DNA of 64,000 nt from Acidobacteriaceae bacterium (GTDB lineage Bacteria > Acidobacteriota > Terriglobia > Terriglobales > Acidobacteriaceae): NCBI GenBank assembly GCA_003134855.1, contig PLCS01000007.1:753011-817010 (forward strand), given 5' to 3'. The notes under the pieces were generated by a model, which saw only the letters and a list, made by a program, of their open reading frames with translations, did no database searches and had not been told where the DNA came from. A program made the translations under genes and the position numbers. Shown in pieces: positions 12,652 through 23,334 of the stretch (positions within the stretch are counted from its first letter, which is position 1; each line of letters begins with the position of its first letter).

Positions 12652-12763
12652 AGCATTTTCGCTTATACTATAGAATTCCGTGCCCCATCCTTTCCGCTTT
12701 TTTCTGCGGAAAGGGTGGGATGCCAATATACTTTCGGTCTAAATAATTTCCGAAAATGCTCTA
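12649..12763. repeat. 115-bp inverted-repeat element shared by two convergent stop codons
   Basis: Perfect 13-bp terminal inverted repeats, TAGAGCATTTTCG at 12649-12661 and its complement at 12751-12763, fill the whole gap between two convergent genes. The outer TAG at each end is the stop codon of the flanking gene: the cupin on plus and cysE on minus. Inside is a long hairpin: CCTTTCCGC (12689-12697) pairs with GCGGAAAGG (12706-12714) around a T-rich loop, extended by CCCA/TGGG. It probably also works as a bidirectional terminator. Confidence 0.75.
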
Positions 12764-13495
12764 AATCCCTTCGCCCATCGAAACGTACTGCCGCAGCCGC
12801 TCCAGTTTTTCGCGGTAGGCTTCGCGCTCGGCGGCTTCGGCGGTAAACTGCTCCGCCGGCTGCGGTTTGCCGCCCAGGCGCTCTTCCAGTTCTTCTACGC
12901 GAGCCGAGAGCGCAATCAGCGAATCGGAGAGCGGATCCTTGATGTCGTGCGGATCGGTAATCAGCACCCGCTCGCCGTTGCGATAGACAATGTGCGCCGG
13001 AACGCCGACCACCGTCGAGTCGGGCGGCACGTCGGAGAGCACCACCGACCCCGCGCCCACGCGCGAATTCTCGCCGATTGTGATATTGCCCAGCAGATTG
13101 GCGTTGTTGCCGATGAAGACGCCGTCGCAGACCGTCGGATGGCGCTTGCCGTGGCCTTTGCCGGTGCCGCCCAGCGTCACGCCCTGGTACATCGTCACGT
13201 CGTCGCCCACGATCGAGGTCTCGCCGATCACCACGCCAGTCGCATGGTCGATGAAGAGCCGCCGGCCCAGCAGCGCGCCAGGATGAATATCGACGCCGGT
13301 ATAAAAGCGGCCCACCTGCGAGAGCAGCCTTGCCAGCAGACGCAGCCGCCAGCCCCACAGCCGGTGCGAGACGCGATGAATCCACACCGCCCACAGCCCC
13401 GGATAGCAGAGAAAGACCTCCAGCCGCGAGCGCGCAGCCGGATCGCGCTCCAGTACGGAGTCGATGTCTTCGCGGACGCGGGCAAACAGGGACAT
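12761..13495 (-). CDS. cysE: Serine O-acetyltransferase
   Basis: A 244-residue enzyme that acetylates L-serine with acetyl-CoA to O-acetylserine, the first step of cysteine synthesis. After a short helical N-domain come left-handed beta-helix hexapeptide repeats. The CysE signature is visible: [27 protein letters not shown] and [15 protein letters not shown]. The short N-domain matches the EpsC/SrpH type rather than the longer E. coli type. A C-terminal tail of about 60 residues with heptad-like leucines may be a coiled coil. cysK, the next enzyme of the pathway, lies upstream on the same strand, separated by 225 bp of hairpin repeats. The TAG stop lies in the dispersed repeat. Confidence 0.94.
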   Translation of the reverse strand: MSLFARVREDIDSVLERDPAARSRLEVFLCYPGLWAVWIHRVSHRLWGWRLRLLARLLSQVGRFYTGVDIHPGALLGRRLFIDHATGVVIGETSIVGDDVTMYQGVTLGGTGKGHGKRHPTVCDGVFIGNNANLLGNITIGENSRVGAGSVVLSDVPPDSTVVGVPAHIVYRNGERVLITDPHDIKDPLSDSLIALSARVEELEERLGGKPQPAEQFTAEAAEREAYREKLERLRQYVSMGEGI

Positions 13496-13552
13496 GGCGG
13501 GCCGAACAATCTGCGGAGTTCTTGAAACTCGGTCAGAACAGCGTTTTGAAAG

Positions 13553-13606
13553 GGCACGGCTTCAGCCGTGCCGCAAGAGCGCCTGTTGAAGAGCGGCTTT
13601 AGCCGC
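13553..13606. repeat. Two short perfect hairpins between cysK and cysE
   Basis: GGCACGGC (13553-13560) pairs with GCCGTGCC (13565-13572) across a TTCA loop. GCGGCT (13593-13598) pairs with AGCCGC (13601-13606). Neither is followed by a T-run, so they look like extragenic palindromes rather than classical terminators. They could stabilise or attenuate the transcript between the two cysteine genes. Confidence 0.5.
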
Positions 13607-13650
13607 CGAGGGAATGCTGGTTATTCAAAGCATATCCTCTCAGGGTAGGC

Positions 13651-13689
13651 CGGGTGCCCCAGGTCCCGCTTTTGGGACCTGGGAAACCA
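13651..13689. repeat. GGGTGCCCCA-type hairpin repeat
   Basis: A perfect 10-bp stem (CCCAGGTCCC at 13658-13667, GGGACCTGGG at 13674-13683) with loop GCTTTT. It is flanked by GGGTGCCCC on the left and TGGGAAACC on the right. The same borders surround a different stem at 32771-32812, and a partial match is nested at 12681-12720. It lies 32 bp downstream of the cysK stop and may act as its terminator. Confidence 0.5.
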
Positions 13690-13720
13690 TGAACTAAACT
13701 CCGCCCGTGCGGTTAGCACC

Positions 13721-14695
13721 TTATACGGCAATCGCTTCCACCGGCAGAGCCAGCGCCTGCTGGCGCAGCGACTCGAACAAAATGCTCGACAAATAGCGCT
13801 CGCCGAAGTCCGGCAGCACCACCACGATCAGCTTGCCGGCATTTTCCGGTCGCGCAGCCACCTTCAGTGCCGCCGCCACCGCCGCTCCCGAGCTGATGCC
13901 CACAAACAGGCCCTCTTCAAGCGGCAGCCGGCGAGCCAGCGCAATCGACTCCTCGTTGGTCACCTGCACCACCTCATCCACAATGCTCATGTCCAGGACG
14001 CCAGGAACAAAGCCCGCGCCGAGACCCTGAATCTTGTGCGGCCCCGGCTTGCCGCCGCTCAGCACCGCGCTATCGGTCGGCTCCACGGCGATCGCCTTGA
14101 ACTCCGGCTTGCGCTCCTTGATGTACTTGCCCGCGCCGGTGATGGTGCCTCCGGTGCCAACTCCCGAGATGAGAATGTCCACCTTGCCGTCCGTGTCGTC
14201 CCAAATCTCCGGGCCGGTCGTCGCGTAGTGAATCGCCGGGTTGGCGGGGTTGTTGAACTGCTGCAGAATATAGCCGTTCGGCGTCTTAGCCAGAATCTCG
14301 TCGGCCTTGGCGATGGCGCCCTTCATGCCGTTGGGCCCGGGCGTGAGCACAATCTCCGCGCCAAAGGCCAGCAGCAGCACGCGCCGCTCCAGGCTCATCG
14401 TCTCCGGCAGCGTCAGAATCAGCCGGTAGCCCTTGACCGCGGCCACAAAGGCCAGCGCAATGCCGGTATTGCCGCTGGTCGGCTCAATCAGCACCGTCTT
14501 GCCGGGGCTGATCTTGCCGGCCTTCTCGGCGGCCTCAATCAGCGCCAGCCCAATGCGGTCCTTCACGCTGGAAACCGGGTTCTGGCTTTCGAGCTTGGCT
14601 ACGACGGTTGCGGGCAAGCCGGCCGCCACTTTGTTCAGCCGGACTAAAGGGGTTTTACCAATGAGTTCCGTTACATTCGCGGCGATGCGCGCCAT
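13721..14695 (-). CDS. cysK: Cysteine synthase (O-acetylserine sulfhydrylase)
   Basis: A 324-residue PLP enzyme that makes L-cysteine from O-acetylserine and sulfide. Lys45 in [11 protein letters not shown] is the Schiff-base lysine. The substrate loop TSGNTGIAL and the phosphate-binding GTGGTITG are present. The [10 protein letters not shown] motif near the C-terminus is typical of CysK. ATG 14695 is preceded by AAGGAG; the frame is open 33 codons further upstream without family similarity. cysE follows on the same strand, so the two probably form a cysteine unit. A possible promoter sits at 14849-14878. Confidence 0.95.
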   Translation of the reverse strand: MARIAANVTELIGKTPLVRLNKVAAGLPATVVAKLESQNPVSSVKDRIGLALIEAAEKAGKISPGKTVLIEPTSGNTGIALAFVAAVKGYRLILTLPETMSLERRVLLLAFGAEIVLTPGPNGMKGAIAKADEILAKTPNGYILQQFNNPANPAIHYATTGPEIWDDTDGKVDILISGVGTGGTITGAGKYIKERKPEFKAIAVEPTDSAVLSGGKPGPHKIQGLGAGFVPGVLDMSIVDEVVQVTNEESIALARRLPLEEGLFVGISSGAAVAAALKVAARPENAGKLIVVVLPDFGERYLSSILFESLRQQALALPVEAIAV

Positions 14696-14848
14696 GATGA
14701 TCTCCTTTTCCGGGATGCGATCCCAGACGGTTCTGTTTTGTGGGGTGATGGTCGAACTGTCAGGCGGGGAAGACTGCGCGCGAACAGGGCGCACACCCGC
14801 ATCGTGTCTGGCACCAGGGCGGTGTTAGCGACATCGACGCATAAGAAG

Positions 14849-14878
14849 AGCATAGTACGAGGATGCCGCTCATGGCAA
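14849..14878 (-). promoter_or_regulatory. Possible sigma-70 promoter of cysK
   Basis: On the minus strand TTGCCA (14878 to 14873) and TATGCT (14854 to 14849) are separated by 18 bp and lie about 155 bp upstream of the cysK ATG. The match is reasonable but unproven. Confidence 0.4.
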
Positions 14879-14916
14879 GAGGGATTATATAAATATGCGA
14901 ATCAGGTGAGCATTTC

Positions 14917-16863
<1,947 letters not shown>

Positions 16864-16908
16864 CTAGTACTATCTTCGCAGAACGATGGGCGGCAAGAAC
16901 TCATCCGC

Positions 16909-16964
16909 AAAAAAGCGGGGACCGCAAGCGATCCCCGCCGAAAATGGGAGTGGATTCCACTCCC
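16909..16964 (-). terminator. Rho-independent terminator region downstream of the GH3 gene
   Basis: On the minus strand two hairpins follow the GH3 stop. The first is a 9-bp stem, GGGAGTGGA (16946-16954) with TCCACTCCC (16956-16964). The second is GCGGGGA (16915-16921) with TCCCCGC (16932-16938), which in transcript order is followed by six Ts (complement of A at 16909-16914). The second is a classical intrinsic terminator. Confidence 0.8.
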
Positions 16965-16972
16965 CGAAAGTT

Positions 16973-19267
16973 CTATTTGCCTTCCAGCTTGACCGGCGCG
17001 CTGAGCGGCAGGTCGCGCGATGAGCCGCCGGCCCAGACCGTATATTCGCCGGGAACCACCTCCCAGGCGCTCTTGTCCTCGTTGTAGATGGAGAGGAAGA
17101 GCGGCTCGACCTTGACGGTAACGTTCTTCTCTTCGCCGGCCGCCAGGACGACCTTGCTCCATCCCACCAGCCGTTTGGGCGGCTCCTGGGCGGCGGCGGG
17201 CAGGGTGAGATAGACCTGCGCAATCTCCTCGCCGGCGCGCTTCCCGGTATTCCTGACCTTGAAGCTCACCTCAAGCCCCTTGCCGGATTGCACCTGCAGG
17301 CCGGAATAGGCGTACGTCGTGTAGGAGAGTCCGTAGCCGAAGGGGAACAGAGGCGTCTTGTTCTCGGCGTCATACCACTTGTAGCCCACCTTCAGGCCCT
17401 CGTCGTACACGGCATCGAAGAACGGGCCGTTCACCATCAACATGGCAACAAAGCCGGGGAATCCGGGCAGCTTGGGCATGGGGTGCGTTGCGTCCGGCTT
17501 GGGCGGATCGTTGTGCACCGGGTGCGGAATATCCGCCTCGCTCTTTGGGAAGGTCAGCGCGAGCTTGCCCGACGGATTCACATCGCCGAAGAGAATATTC
17601 GCAATCGCTTCAGAGCCGCGAATCCCCGGATACCACGCCTCCACAACCGCGCTCACCTTGTCGATCCACGGCATCAGCACGGCGCCGCCTGTCTCCAGAA
17701 CCACAATGGTATGCGGATTGGCTGCTGCAACCGCTTCAATCAGCGCGTCCTGATTGCCGGGCAGCGACAGGTTTTTCAGGTCAATCCCTTCTGACTCGTG
17801 CTGCACCGCGAAGACAATCGCCACTTGCGAACTCCTGGCCAGCGCCGCAGCCGCAGCCGGGTCTGTCCCTGGATCGAACTTCACCTGCGCGCCACGAGCC
17901 TTGTCCTCGATGCCTTTGAGCGGAACCGAGCGTTGATACACCTCGGTCAGCCAGATCGCTGCAAGCGGGTTCATCAATAGCTCGGGCGGAGGAGGAACTG
18001 GATTTCCACCCGCCGGAGAGACCTGCGAAGAACCTCCTCCGGACATCACGCCTACGTCCGCATGACCTCCGATCACGGCAATCGACTTGATTGCAGCCGC
18101 GTGCAATGGCAGTTGCCCGTGTTCGTTCTTCAGCAGAACCGCTCCGCGCTCCTCGATCTTCTGCGCCATCTCAAATCCGCGCATCACGTCCGGCGATTCT
18201 GGTTGCGGCGGATCGTCCACGATTCCCGAATCGATCTCCGTCCGCAGAATACGGTGCACCATCTCGTTCAGCCTCTCCATCGGCACGTCCCCGCTCTCCA
18301 CAGCCTTTTTCAGCGGGTCGCCGAAGGAGTCGTTGCCCGGCATCTCCACGTCCAGGCCCGCCATCGCCGCCTTTACCGTGCTCTGGGTCGCGCCCCAGTC
18401 CGATATCACAAACCCCTTGAATCCGAGATCCTTCTTCAGCACATCGGTCAACGTATAAGGGTTCTCGCAGGCGTACGTGCCGTTGATCCGGTTATACGAG
18501 CACATCACCGCGCCGGCGCCGGACTCCCTCAGCGCAATCTGAAACGCCAGCAGATCGCTCTCCCGCAGGGCGCGCTTGCTGATCACCGAGTTCACGGTTG
18601 TCCGCCCCACGTCCTGGTCGTTCGCCACAAAATGCTTTACGTCAGTGATCAGGTGCAGCGCCTTCTCCGCCTTCAGCTCCTGCCCGGCGAGCGTTCCGGC
18701 CAGCAGCGGATCCTCGCCCTTGTACTCGAAGGTCCGTCCGTTGCGCGGCTCGCGGATCATGTTGATTCCCGAACCCAGCGACATATTGAAGCCGAGCGAC
18801 CGCATCTCGTGGCCGATCATCGTCCCGATCTCATATGACAGCACCGGATCCCACGCCGCTGCCATCGCTTCGGCCGAGGGCAGCGCCGTCGTATACCGGC
18901 CCTTCGTTCCCGCGCCAGAGATGCCCTCAACGCAATCCGACATCTGCAGATCCGGAATCCCCAGCCGCGGCACTCCAGGAATGAATCCAAGCGTCGTAAT
19001 GGCGCGCGTCGCCGGTCCCGATTCCGGCTGTGCCATGATCGTCTGCCATCCCATCCCGTGCAGAAGCTGAATCTTCTCGTCCAGCGTCATCTGCGCAATC
19101 ACCAGATCGGCCCGCTGGTCCGGCGACAGACTCTTGTTCGACCACGGTCCCTTCGGCTGTTGACTCTGGAACAGGCCTGATTGACCGTACATCCCCGCCG
19201 CCGGCAACAGAGTCAAAACTACTGCCGCGGTCAGAGCCATCTTCCCCATAAAACAAACGTATTTCAT
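16973..19267 (-). CDS. Glycoside hydrolase family 3 beta-glucosidase, exported
   Basis: A 764-residue enzyme expected to release terminal beta-linked glucose or xylose from oligosaccharides in the periplasm or outside the cell. It has an N-terminal signal peptide (MALTAAVVLTLLPAAGMYGQ). The GH3 barrel runs to about residue 400 with nucleophile Asp290 in VISDWGATQS and upstream VKHFVANDQ. The alpha/beta sandwich domain follows (AVIGGHADVG, then LVLETGG-like segments). The C-terminal fibronectin-III-like domain (about 670-764) contains FPFGYGLSYTTY. ATG 19267 follows AGAGGAT; the frame extends 82 codons upstream without similarity. The 324 bp upstream to the kinase gene hold no other gene and no clear promoter. 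Confidence 0.93.
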   Translation of the reverse strand: MKYVCFMGKMALTAAVVLTLLPAAGMYGQSGLFQSQQPKGPWSNKSLSPDQRADLVIAQMTLDEKIQLLHGMGWQTIMAQPESGPATRAITTLGFIPGVPRLGIPDLQMSDCVEGISGAGTKGRYTTALPSAEAMAAAWDPVLSYEIGTMIGHEMRSLGFNMSLGSGINMIREPRNGRTFEYKGEDPLLAGTLAGQELKAEKALHLITDVKHFVANDQDVGRTTVNSVISKRALRESDLLAFQIALRESGAGAVMCSYNRINGTYACENPYTLTDVLKKDLGFKGFVISDWGATQSTVKAAMAGLDVEMPGNDSFGDPLKKAVESGDVPMERLNEMVHRILRTEIDSGIVDDPPQPESPDVMRGFEMAQKIEERGAVLLKNEHGQLPLHAAAIKSIAVIGGHADVGVMSGGGSSQVSPAGGNPVPPPPELLMNPLAAIWLTEVYQRSVPLKGIEDKARGAQVKFDPGTDPAAAAALARSSQVAIVFAVQHESEGIDLKNLSLPGNQDALIEAVAAANPHTIVVLETGGAVLMPWIDKVSAVVEAWYPGIRGSEAIANILFGDVNPSGKLALTFPKSEADIPHPVHNDPPKPDATHPMPKLPGFPGFVAMLMVNGPFFDAVYDEGLKVGYKWYDAENKTPLFPFGYGLSYTTYAYSGLQVQSGKGLEVSFKVRNTGKRAGEEIAQVYLTLPAAAQEPPKRLVGWSKVVLAAGEEKNVTVKVEPLFLSIYNEDKSAWEVVPGEYTVWAGGSSRDLPLSAPVKLEGK

Positions 19268-19591
19268 GCTGCATCCTCTTTCGTGGACAGCGTTCATCTT
19301 CGCGCTTTTGTTTCCCCGGCACACACTGCTTACATGACTGGGGCGAACGGCTATTCTGACTAGCGGACGGTGAGTCGCCACCTGAAGCATCATAAACCAG
19401 CAGGATAATTTGGGGCGCAACGCTGGAAATGCGTTATCTTTTGCGGGGAGGGGAAGCGATAGCCTGTCTATGGCCGAATCTCCACCGGCGTGCCCCGAAA
19501 GCGCAGAGAACAAGGAAGGCCGCTTCGGACACTCTTAGGAGCGCCAGCCAAGTTGCTGCTTGACCTGTGAAGCTGCGCAGTTAAACTTCCG

Positions 19592-21280
19592 TTACCGGAA
19601 AAAGCCCTCCGACTTGAGGGAAGCGACGATCTGCGCGGCGGGATCGAGGGCAGGCGATGCTCCCGAAGAGCCGTTGACCGGAGGCCGGAGCTCAACCTTC
19701 AAGACCATGCGCTTGTTTGCCAGGAACTCGGCGCTCACGATATTCGAGGCCTTTTGCACGCCGCCGCCGCGTACCGTGACGCGGAATTCATGCACTCCCG
19801 GCGGAACAAACAGGTTGTCATACTCCGCCTTGTCGCCCGCGGATCCCTTGAAATAGGTCTTCCCATTCATCGCGATGGTGAAGGCCAGGCCAGCCGGAAA
19901 GTGATCCAATTCCAGCTTCAAACGGGTGTTCTGCCGGGGATCAAGCGTCTTTGGATCGAAGGCCACGGAGGGGGTCTGGGCGAGGGGCGCGGGCAATGCG
20001 GCCGGCGGTGCGGGCAATGCGGGCGGCGGTGCGGGCAATGCGGCCGGCGGCGCGGGCAATGCGGCCGGCGGTGCGGGACGCCCTCCGGCAGCTTTTTTTG
20101 CCACCACTGGAGCCGTCACCGGCTCGACTGCGGGGACCGGCAACGGCGCAAACGACGGCTGAGTGGAAGCCGTTGCCGCCGGGTTCGGCGGTTGCGCGGC
20201 AGGCTGCCTGTGATGCGCCAGCAGATACCCGCCGCCCGCGGCCATTGCAACCAGAAGAGCAACCGCCGCGACCAGCAGCGCGCCATGCTTTTTTGCCGGC
20301 TGAGGCGGCATATCCAATGCGGTGATCTCGGTCACCGGAAGAGGTTTCGGCGGCTGGCCGGGATTCAGATCGAAGGTCTCCTCGGATGCTTTTCCCGTTC
20401 CTGTGGCCAGCGGCGCAGTCGACTGCAAGCTCGAAGCCTTGGAATCGGCGCACAGCAGCGCCAGGTCCTGAGCAAGCTCCTCGCCGGTTTGATAGCGGTT
20501 CGCGGGGCTTTTGGCCAGGCACTTGAGAATCACGCTCTCCAGCTTGGGAGGAATGGCGGGATTCAGTTTTGCGGGCGGAACCGGTTCCGTGTGGACAATC
20601 TTGTAGGAGACCGCGGTCATTGTTTCGCCGGGGAAGGGCTGCTCTCCGGTTGCCATCCAATACAGGATGACGCCCAGCGAAAACAGGTCGGCGCGGCCGT
20701 CGAGGGGCGAACCGGTAAACTGCTCCGGCGGCATGAACGCCGGGGTCCCAAGTAGCTGGCCGGTGGTGGTGACCCCTCCGCCGATGAGCTTGGCGACGCC
20801 AAAATCCGTGATCTTCGGCCGTTCGCTCCCATAAGCCTCGGCCGAGGTGAGCAGAATATTCGCCGGCTTGATATCGCGGTGAATCACGCCATGTTGGTGC
20901 GCGTATCCCAGGGCTTCGGCGATCTGCTCCCCGATCTCGGCGACCCGCTCCAGCGAGAACCGCTCGCCCTTCTTCATGGCAAAGTCGAGGGTCTCCCCCT
21001 TGACAAACTCCATCACCAGGAAAGGCACGCCCTCATGCTCGCCGACGTCGAAGACGGGCACAATTCCGGGATGAGCAAGAGCTCCCGCTGCGCGCGCCTC
21101 GCGGTAGAAGCGCTGGCGGTACTCGTCGCCCTGCTCGCTGGCCAGCGCCACAGTCAGGATGGTCTTCAGCGCGACGACGCGGCCCATGGCAGGATCGAGC
21201 GCACGGAAGACGCTGCCCATGGCGCCGTGGCCCAGCTCATCGAGGATCTCATACCGCCCAATGGTCTTTGGTGTACTCAT
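19592..21280 (-). CDS. Membrane-anchored Ser/Thr protein kinase (PASTA-less Hanks type)
   Basis: A 562-residue kinase. The catalytic domain (about 8-275) is complete: glycine loop GHGAMGS, Lys39 in VALKT, HRD Asp136 in IHRDIKPANILL, DFG Asp159 in ITDFGVAK, and the PPEQF and DLFSLGVILYW motifs. A single transmembrane helix lies at about 333-355. Beyond it is a Pro/Ala-rich repeated linker (PPAALPA units) and a globular tail of about 100 residues that should face the periplasm and may sense a ligand. Acidobacteria carry many such kinases; no PASTA or PEGA repeat is evident. Targets are unknown. The lipid kinase lies upstream on the same strand. Confidence 0.93.
   Translation of the reverse strand: MSTPKTIGRYEILDELGHGAMGSVFRALDPAMGRVVALKTILTVALASEQGDEYRQRFYREARAAGALAHPGIVPVFDVGEHEGVPFLVMEFVKGETLDFAMKKGERFSLERVAEIGEQIAEALGYAHQHGVIHRDIKPANILLTSAEAYGSERPKITDFGVAKLIGGGVTTTGQLLGTPAFMPPEQFTGSPLDGRADLFSLGVILYWMATGEQPFPGETMTAVSYKIVHTEPVPPAKLNPAIPPKLESVILKCLAKSPANRYQTGEELAQDLALLCADSKASSLQSTAPLATGTGKASEETFDLNPGQPPKPLPVTEITALDMPPQPAKKHGALLVAAVALLVAMAAGGGYLLAHHRQPAAQPPNPAATASTQPSFAPLPVPAVEPVTAPVVAKKAAGGRPAPPAALPAPPAALPAPPPALPAPPAALPAPLAQTPSVAFDPKTLDPRQNTRLKLELDHFPAGLAFTIAMNGKTYFKGSAGDKAEYDNLFVPPGVHEFRVTVRGGGVQKASNIVSAEFLANKRMVLKVELRPPVNGSSGASPALDPAAQIVASLKSEGFFR
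19989..20072. repeat. Four 21-bp tandem repeats inside the kinase gene
   Basis: Four near-identical 21-bp units (19989-20009, 20010-20030, 20031-20051, 20052-20072) differ at one or two bases each. They start with GCGGGCAATGCGG on the plus strand. They encode seven-residue PPAALPA-type units of the extracytoplasmic linker. Copy number probably varies between strains through slippage. Confidence 0.85.
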
Positions 21281-21419
21281 AGCTCAATGCGTACCACTCT
21301 AGCACAGCTTTGACAGCGTTGTCTGGTGGTATAGGGACTGCGGCGTTCAGGCTGTTGCGGAATTTTCATGAGTAGCAGCCCGACTCGCTGCGAAGAGTTA
21401 AGGCTGGATCGCGCAGGAT

Positions 21420-22370
21420 TCAGGGCTTGGCGCTGGGTGGAATCAACAGCGTGACGGCATCGGGCACAATCTCGATGCGGACCGGCAGATGCCCCAGAAT
21501 CTCTCCATCGGCCTCCACGAAGATGCGCGCCGAGGATCCGTTGCGGGGACGGCACTCGACCGAGACGGCATCGATCATTTCAATCTCAGGCGTCGACCGG
21601 CTAAGGCCAAAGAGAGAGGCGATCAGGAAACAAAAGTAGCGCAGGCGGCTGCGCGTCTTGAAGGCCACCAGGCGCAGGTGTTGGTTGTGCAGAGTGGCGC
21701 CCGGGATGAAGTTGTTGAGGGCGCCGCCGAAGTTGCGAATGCGCACCACCAGAAGCTCGGAAATTTCTTCCACGCGCGGCTGGGCACTCGCGTCTTCGAT
21801 AAAGGCCGCTTCAAAGAGGGGGAAGGTGTGGGTGGCCCAGACGCGAAAGGCCTCGATCATGTAGAGGATGTAGCCGAAGCGCCGCTTGAGAGCCGGGTCG
21901 AGCTGGGAGAAAAAGAGAGCATCCGTGCCCACTCCGGCGGCTACGGTGAAGGATCGCGTGCGGGTTTCGCCGGCCGTGTCCTGATAAGAGATTTGGCCCA
22001 CGGGGAGGCGCACCGGGAGCGCAGTAAGCAGTTTGCGGACCGCCTTGGCAGGTGAGGATTGCAGGCCCAGGTTCGCGGCCAGCGCGTTGGCGGTGCCCAG
22101 CGGCACCACGCCCAACGCCACCTGGGTTCCGACCAGGCTCTGTAAGACTTCATGGACGGTGCCGTCGCCGCCGCAGGCAATAACTGTGTCGCAGCCTCGG
22201 CGGGCGGCCTCCTCGGCCAAAATACCGGCGCTGCCCGGCGCGATGGTTTCCAGCGCTTCGGCTTCTACGCCGGCTTCGCGGAGGACGTCGAGCGCTTTGT
22301 CGATGGCCGCGTGGCGACCGCGCGAGTGCTGGCCGGAGGCCGGATTGTAAATCAGCGCGACACGACGCAT
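21420..22370 (-). CDS. Diacylglycerol/lipid kinase family protein (YegS/DagK-like)
   Basis: A 316-residue soluble kinase of the DAGK catalytic family, which phosphorylates diacylglycerol, sphingoid bases or related lipids with ATP. The N-terminal IYNPASGQHSRGR is the first nucleotide-binding strand and loop. The signature VIACGGDGTVHEVLQ, followed by LGVVPLGTANALA, is diagnostic. The C-terminal beta-sandwich domain includes EADGEILGHLPV. ATG 22370 is chosen because similarity begins there; the frame extends 41 codons upstream. Its 3' end lies 139 bp from the kinase gene, in the same direction. The lipid acceptor is not identifiable. Confidence 0.9.
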   Translation of the reverse strand: MRRVALIYNPASGQHSRGRHAAIDKALDVLREAGVEAEALETIAPGSAGILAEEAARRGCDTVIACGGDGTVHEVLQSLVGTQVALGVVPLGTANALAANLGLQSSPAKAVRKLLTALPVRLPVGQISYQDTAGETRTRSFTVAAGVGTDALFFSQLDPALKRRFGYILYMIEAFRVWATHTFPLFEAAFIEDASAQPRVEEISELLVVRIRNFGGALNNFIPGATLHNQHLRLVAFKTRSRLRYFCFLIASLFGLSRSTPEIEMIDAVSVECRPRNGSSARIFVEADGEILGHLPVRIEIVPDAVTLLIPPSAKP

Positions 22371-22491
22371 GGCGTTTCCCCTGGTGTTCGCGCCGCGCGC
22401 GAGAGTAGGAGCGGGAGTTCTGTTCTTATCATCGCATCCGGGAGCAAGCCGGGGACACGGCTTTCGTAACAGACCGCTCTTCATCGCGCGC

Positions 22492-22530
22492 AAAAAACGG
22501 CAGCAGCCGGGAGGTCTTCCCGGCTGCTGC
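22492..22530 (-). terminator. Rho-independent terminator of rpsT
   Basis: On the minus strand a perfect 13-bp stem (22500-22512 with 22518-22530, loop of five) is followed by six Ts. It begins 30 bases after the rpsT stop codon. Confidence 0.9.
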
Positions 22531-22559
22531 TGTCTGTCGCAGATTCGATGGATTCCGCG

Positions 22560-22835
22560 CTACGCCTTGGCCAGAACCAGCGCCTTCAGCCGCGCATTCA
22601 GGCGGCTCTTGTAGCGGGAGACGGTGTTGTCGTGCAAAATGCCCTTCTGCACGCTCTTGTCGAGGGCGGAGACGGTCGAGCGATACTGCGCCTGGGCGGC
22701 TGTCACGTCGCCCTGGACGAGCGCTTCGCGCAGATCGCGCAGACTGGTGCGCACACGGCTGCGGTTGGCGCGGTTCACCGCGGTGCGGGTTACGGTCTGG
22801 CGGGCGCGCTTCAGCGACGATACATGGTTTGCCAT
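22560..22835 (-). CDS. rpsT: 30S ribosomal protein S20
   Basis: A 91-residue basic, helical protein that binds 16S rRNA early in small-subunit assembly. The N-terminus [13 protein letters not shown], the central [14 protein letters not shown] and the C-terminal [20 protein letters not shown] are the expected S20 landmarks. It is a single-gene unit: an intrinsic terminator follows directly, and phoH is divergent. The 499 bp upstream (22836-23334) hold no supportable gene. An open frame at 23105-23338 there lacks any family features. Confidence 0.95.
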   Translation of the reverse strand: MANHVSSLKRARQTVTRTAVNRANRSRVRTSLRDLREALVQGDVTAAQAQYRSTVSALDKSVQKGILHDNTVSRYKSRLNARLKALVLAKA

Positions 22836-23334
22836 TGATGATCCTTAAATCTCAGGGATAATGCGGTCACAGAATGCAACTCAAGCCGCATCCCTCGCAA
22901 TTACTTAGTCTACGGGAAATCGGGCGGCGGGTCAATGCGCCTGCGGCGAACCGCGCACTGCCCGATGCGGATGCAGCCGGGAGGTTCATGCCCCTCCAGT
23001 ACCCTTCAAGGCACACTTTTCATTAAAATTCCTTGCCGTACGCATTGACTCGCCCTCCCACTCGCGCTACTCTCAAGCCCAGATAACGAAAACTGATTCC
23101 GGATTTGGTAGCCTTATCCAACCCGCGGTTTCGTTCCACAGCCCAGAGCTTCGGCCCGGTTCTGCGCCGCGATTCGCGCTTTCCCTCCCAATTCACGTAT
23201 ACCCGGCACGATCGCGGCCTTGCGCTTGTCTTCGCCGCGCCTTATGCCGATATTCTGTCTGTGGCCGCGACGGGAGCGCCTGCCCGCCGCCGCTGCACTT
23301 CAACCGCACATCCTCTTGGAGGCCATCGAACCCA

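Noticed and set aside
19989..20072. Regularly spaced repeats that might suggest a CRISPR array
   Set aside because: The units are directly adjacent 21-bp coding repeats without spacers, inside the kinase gene.
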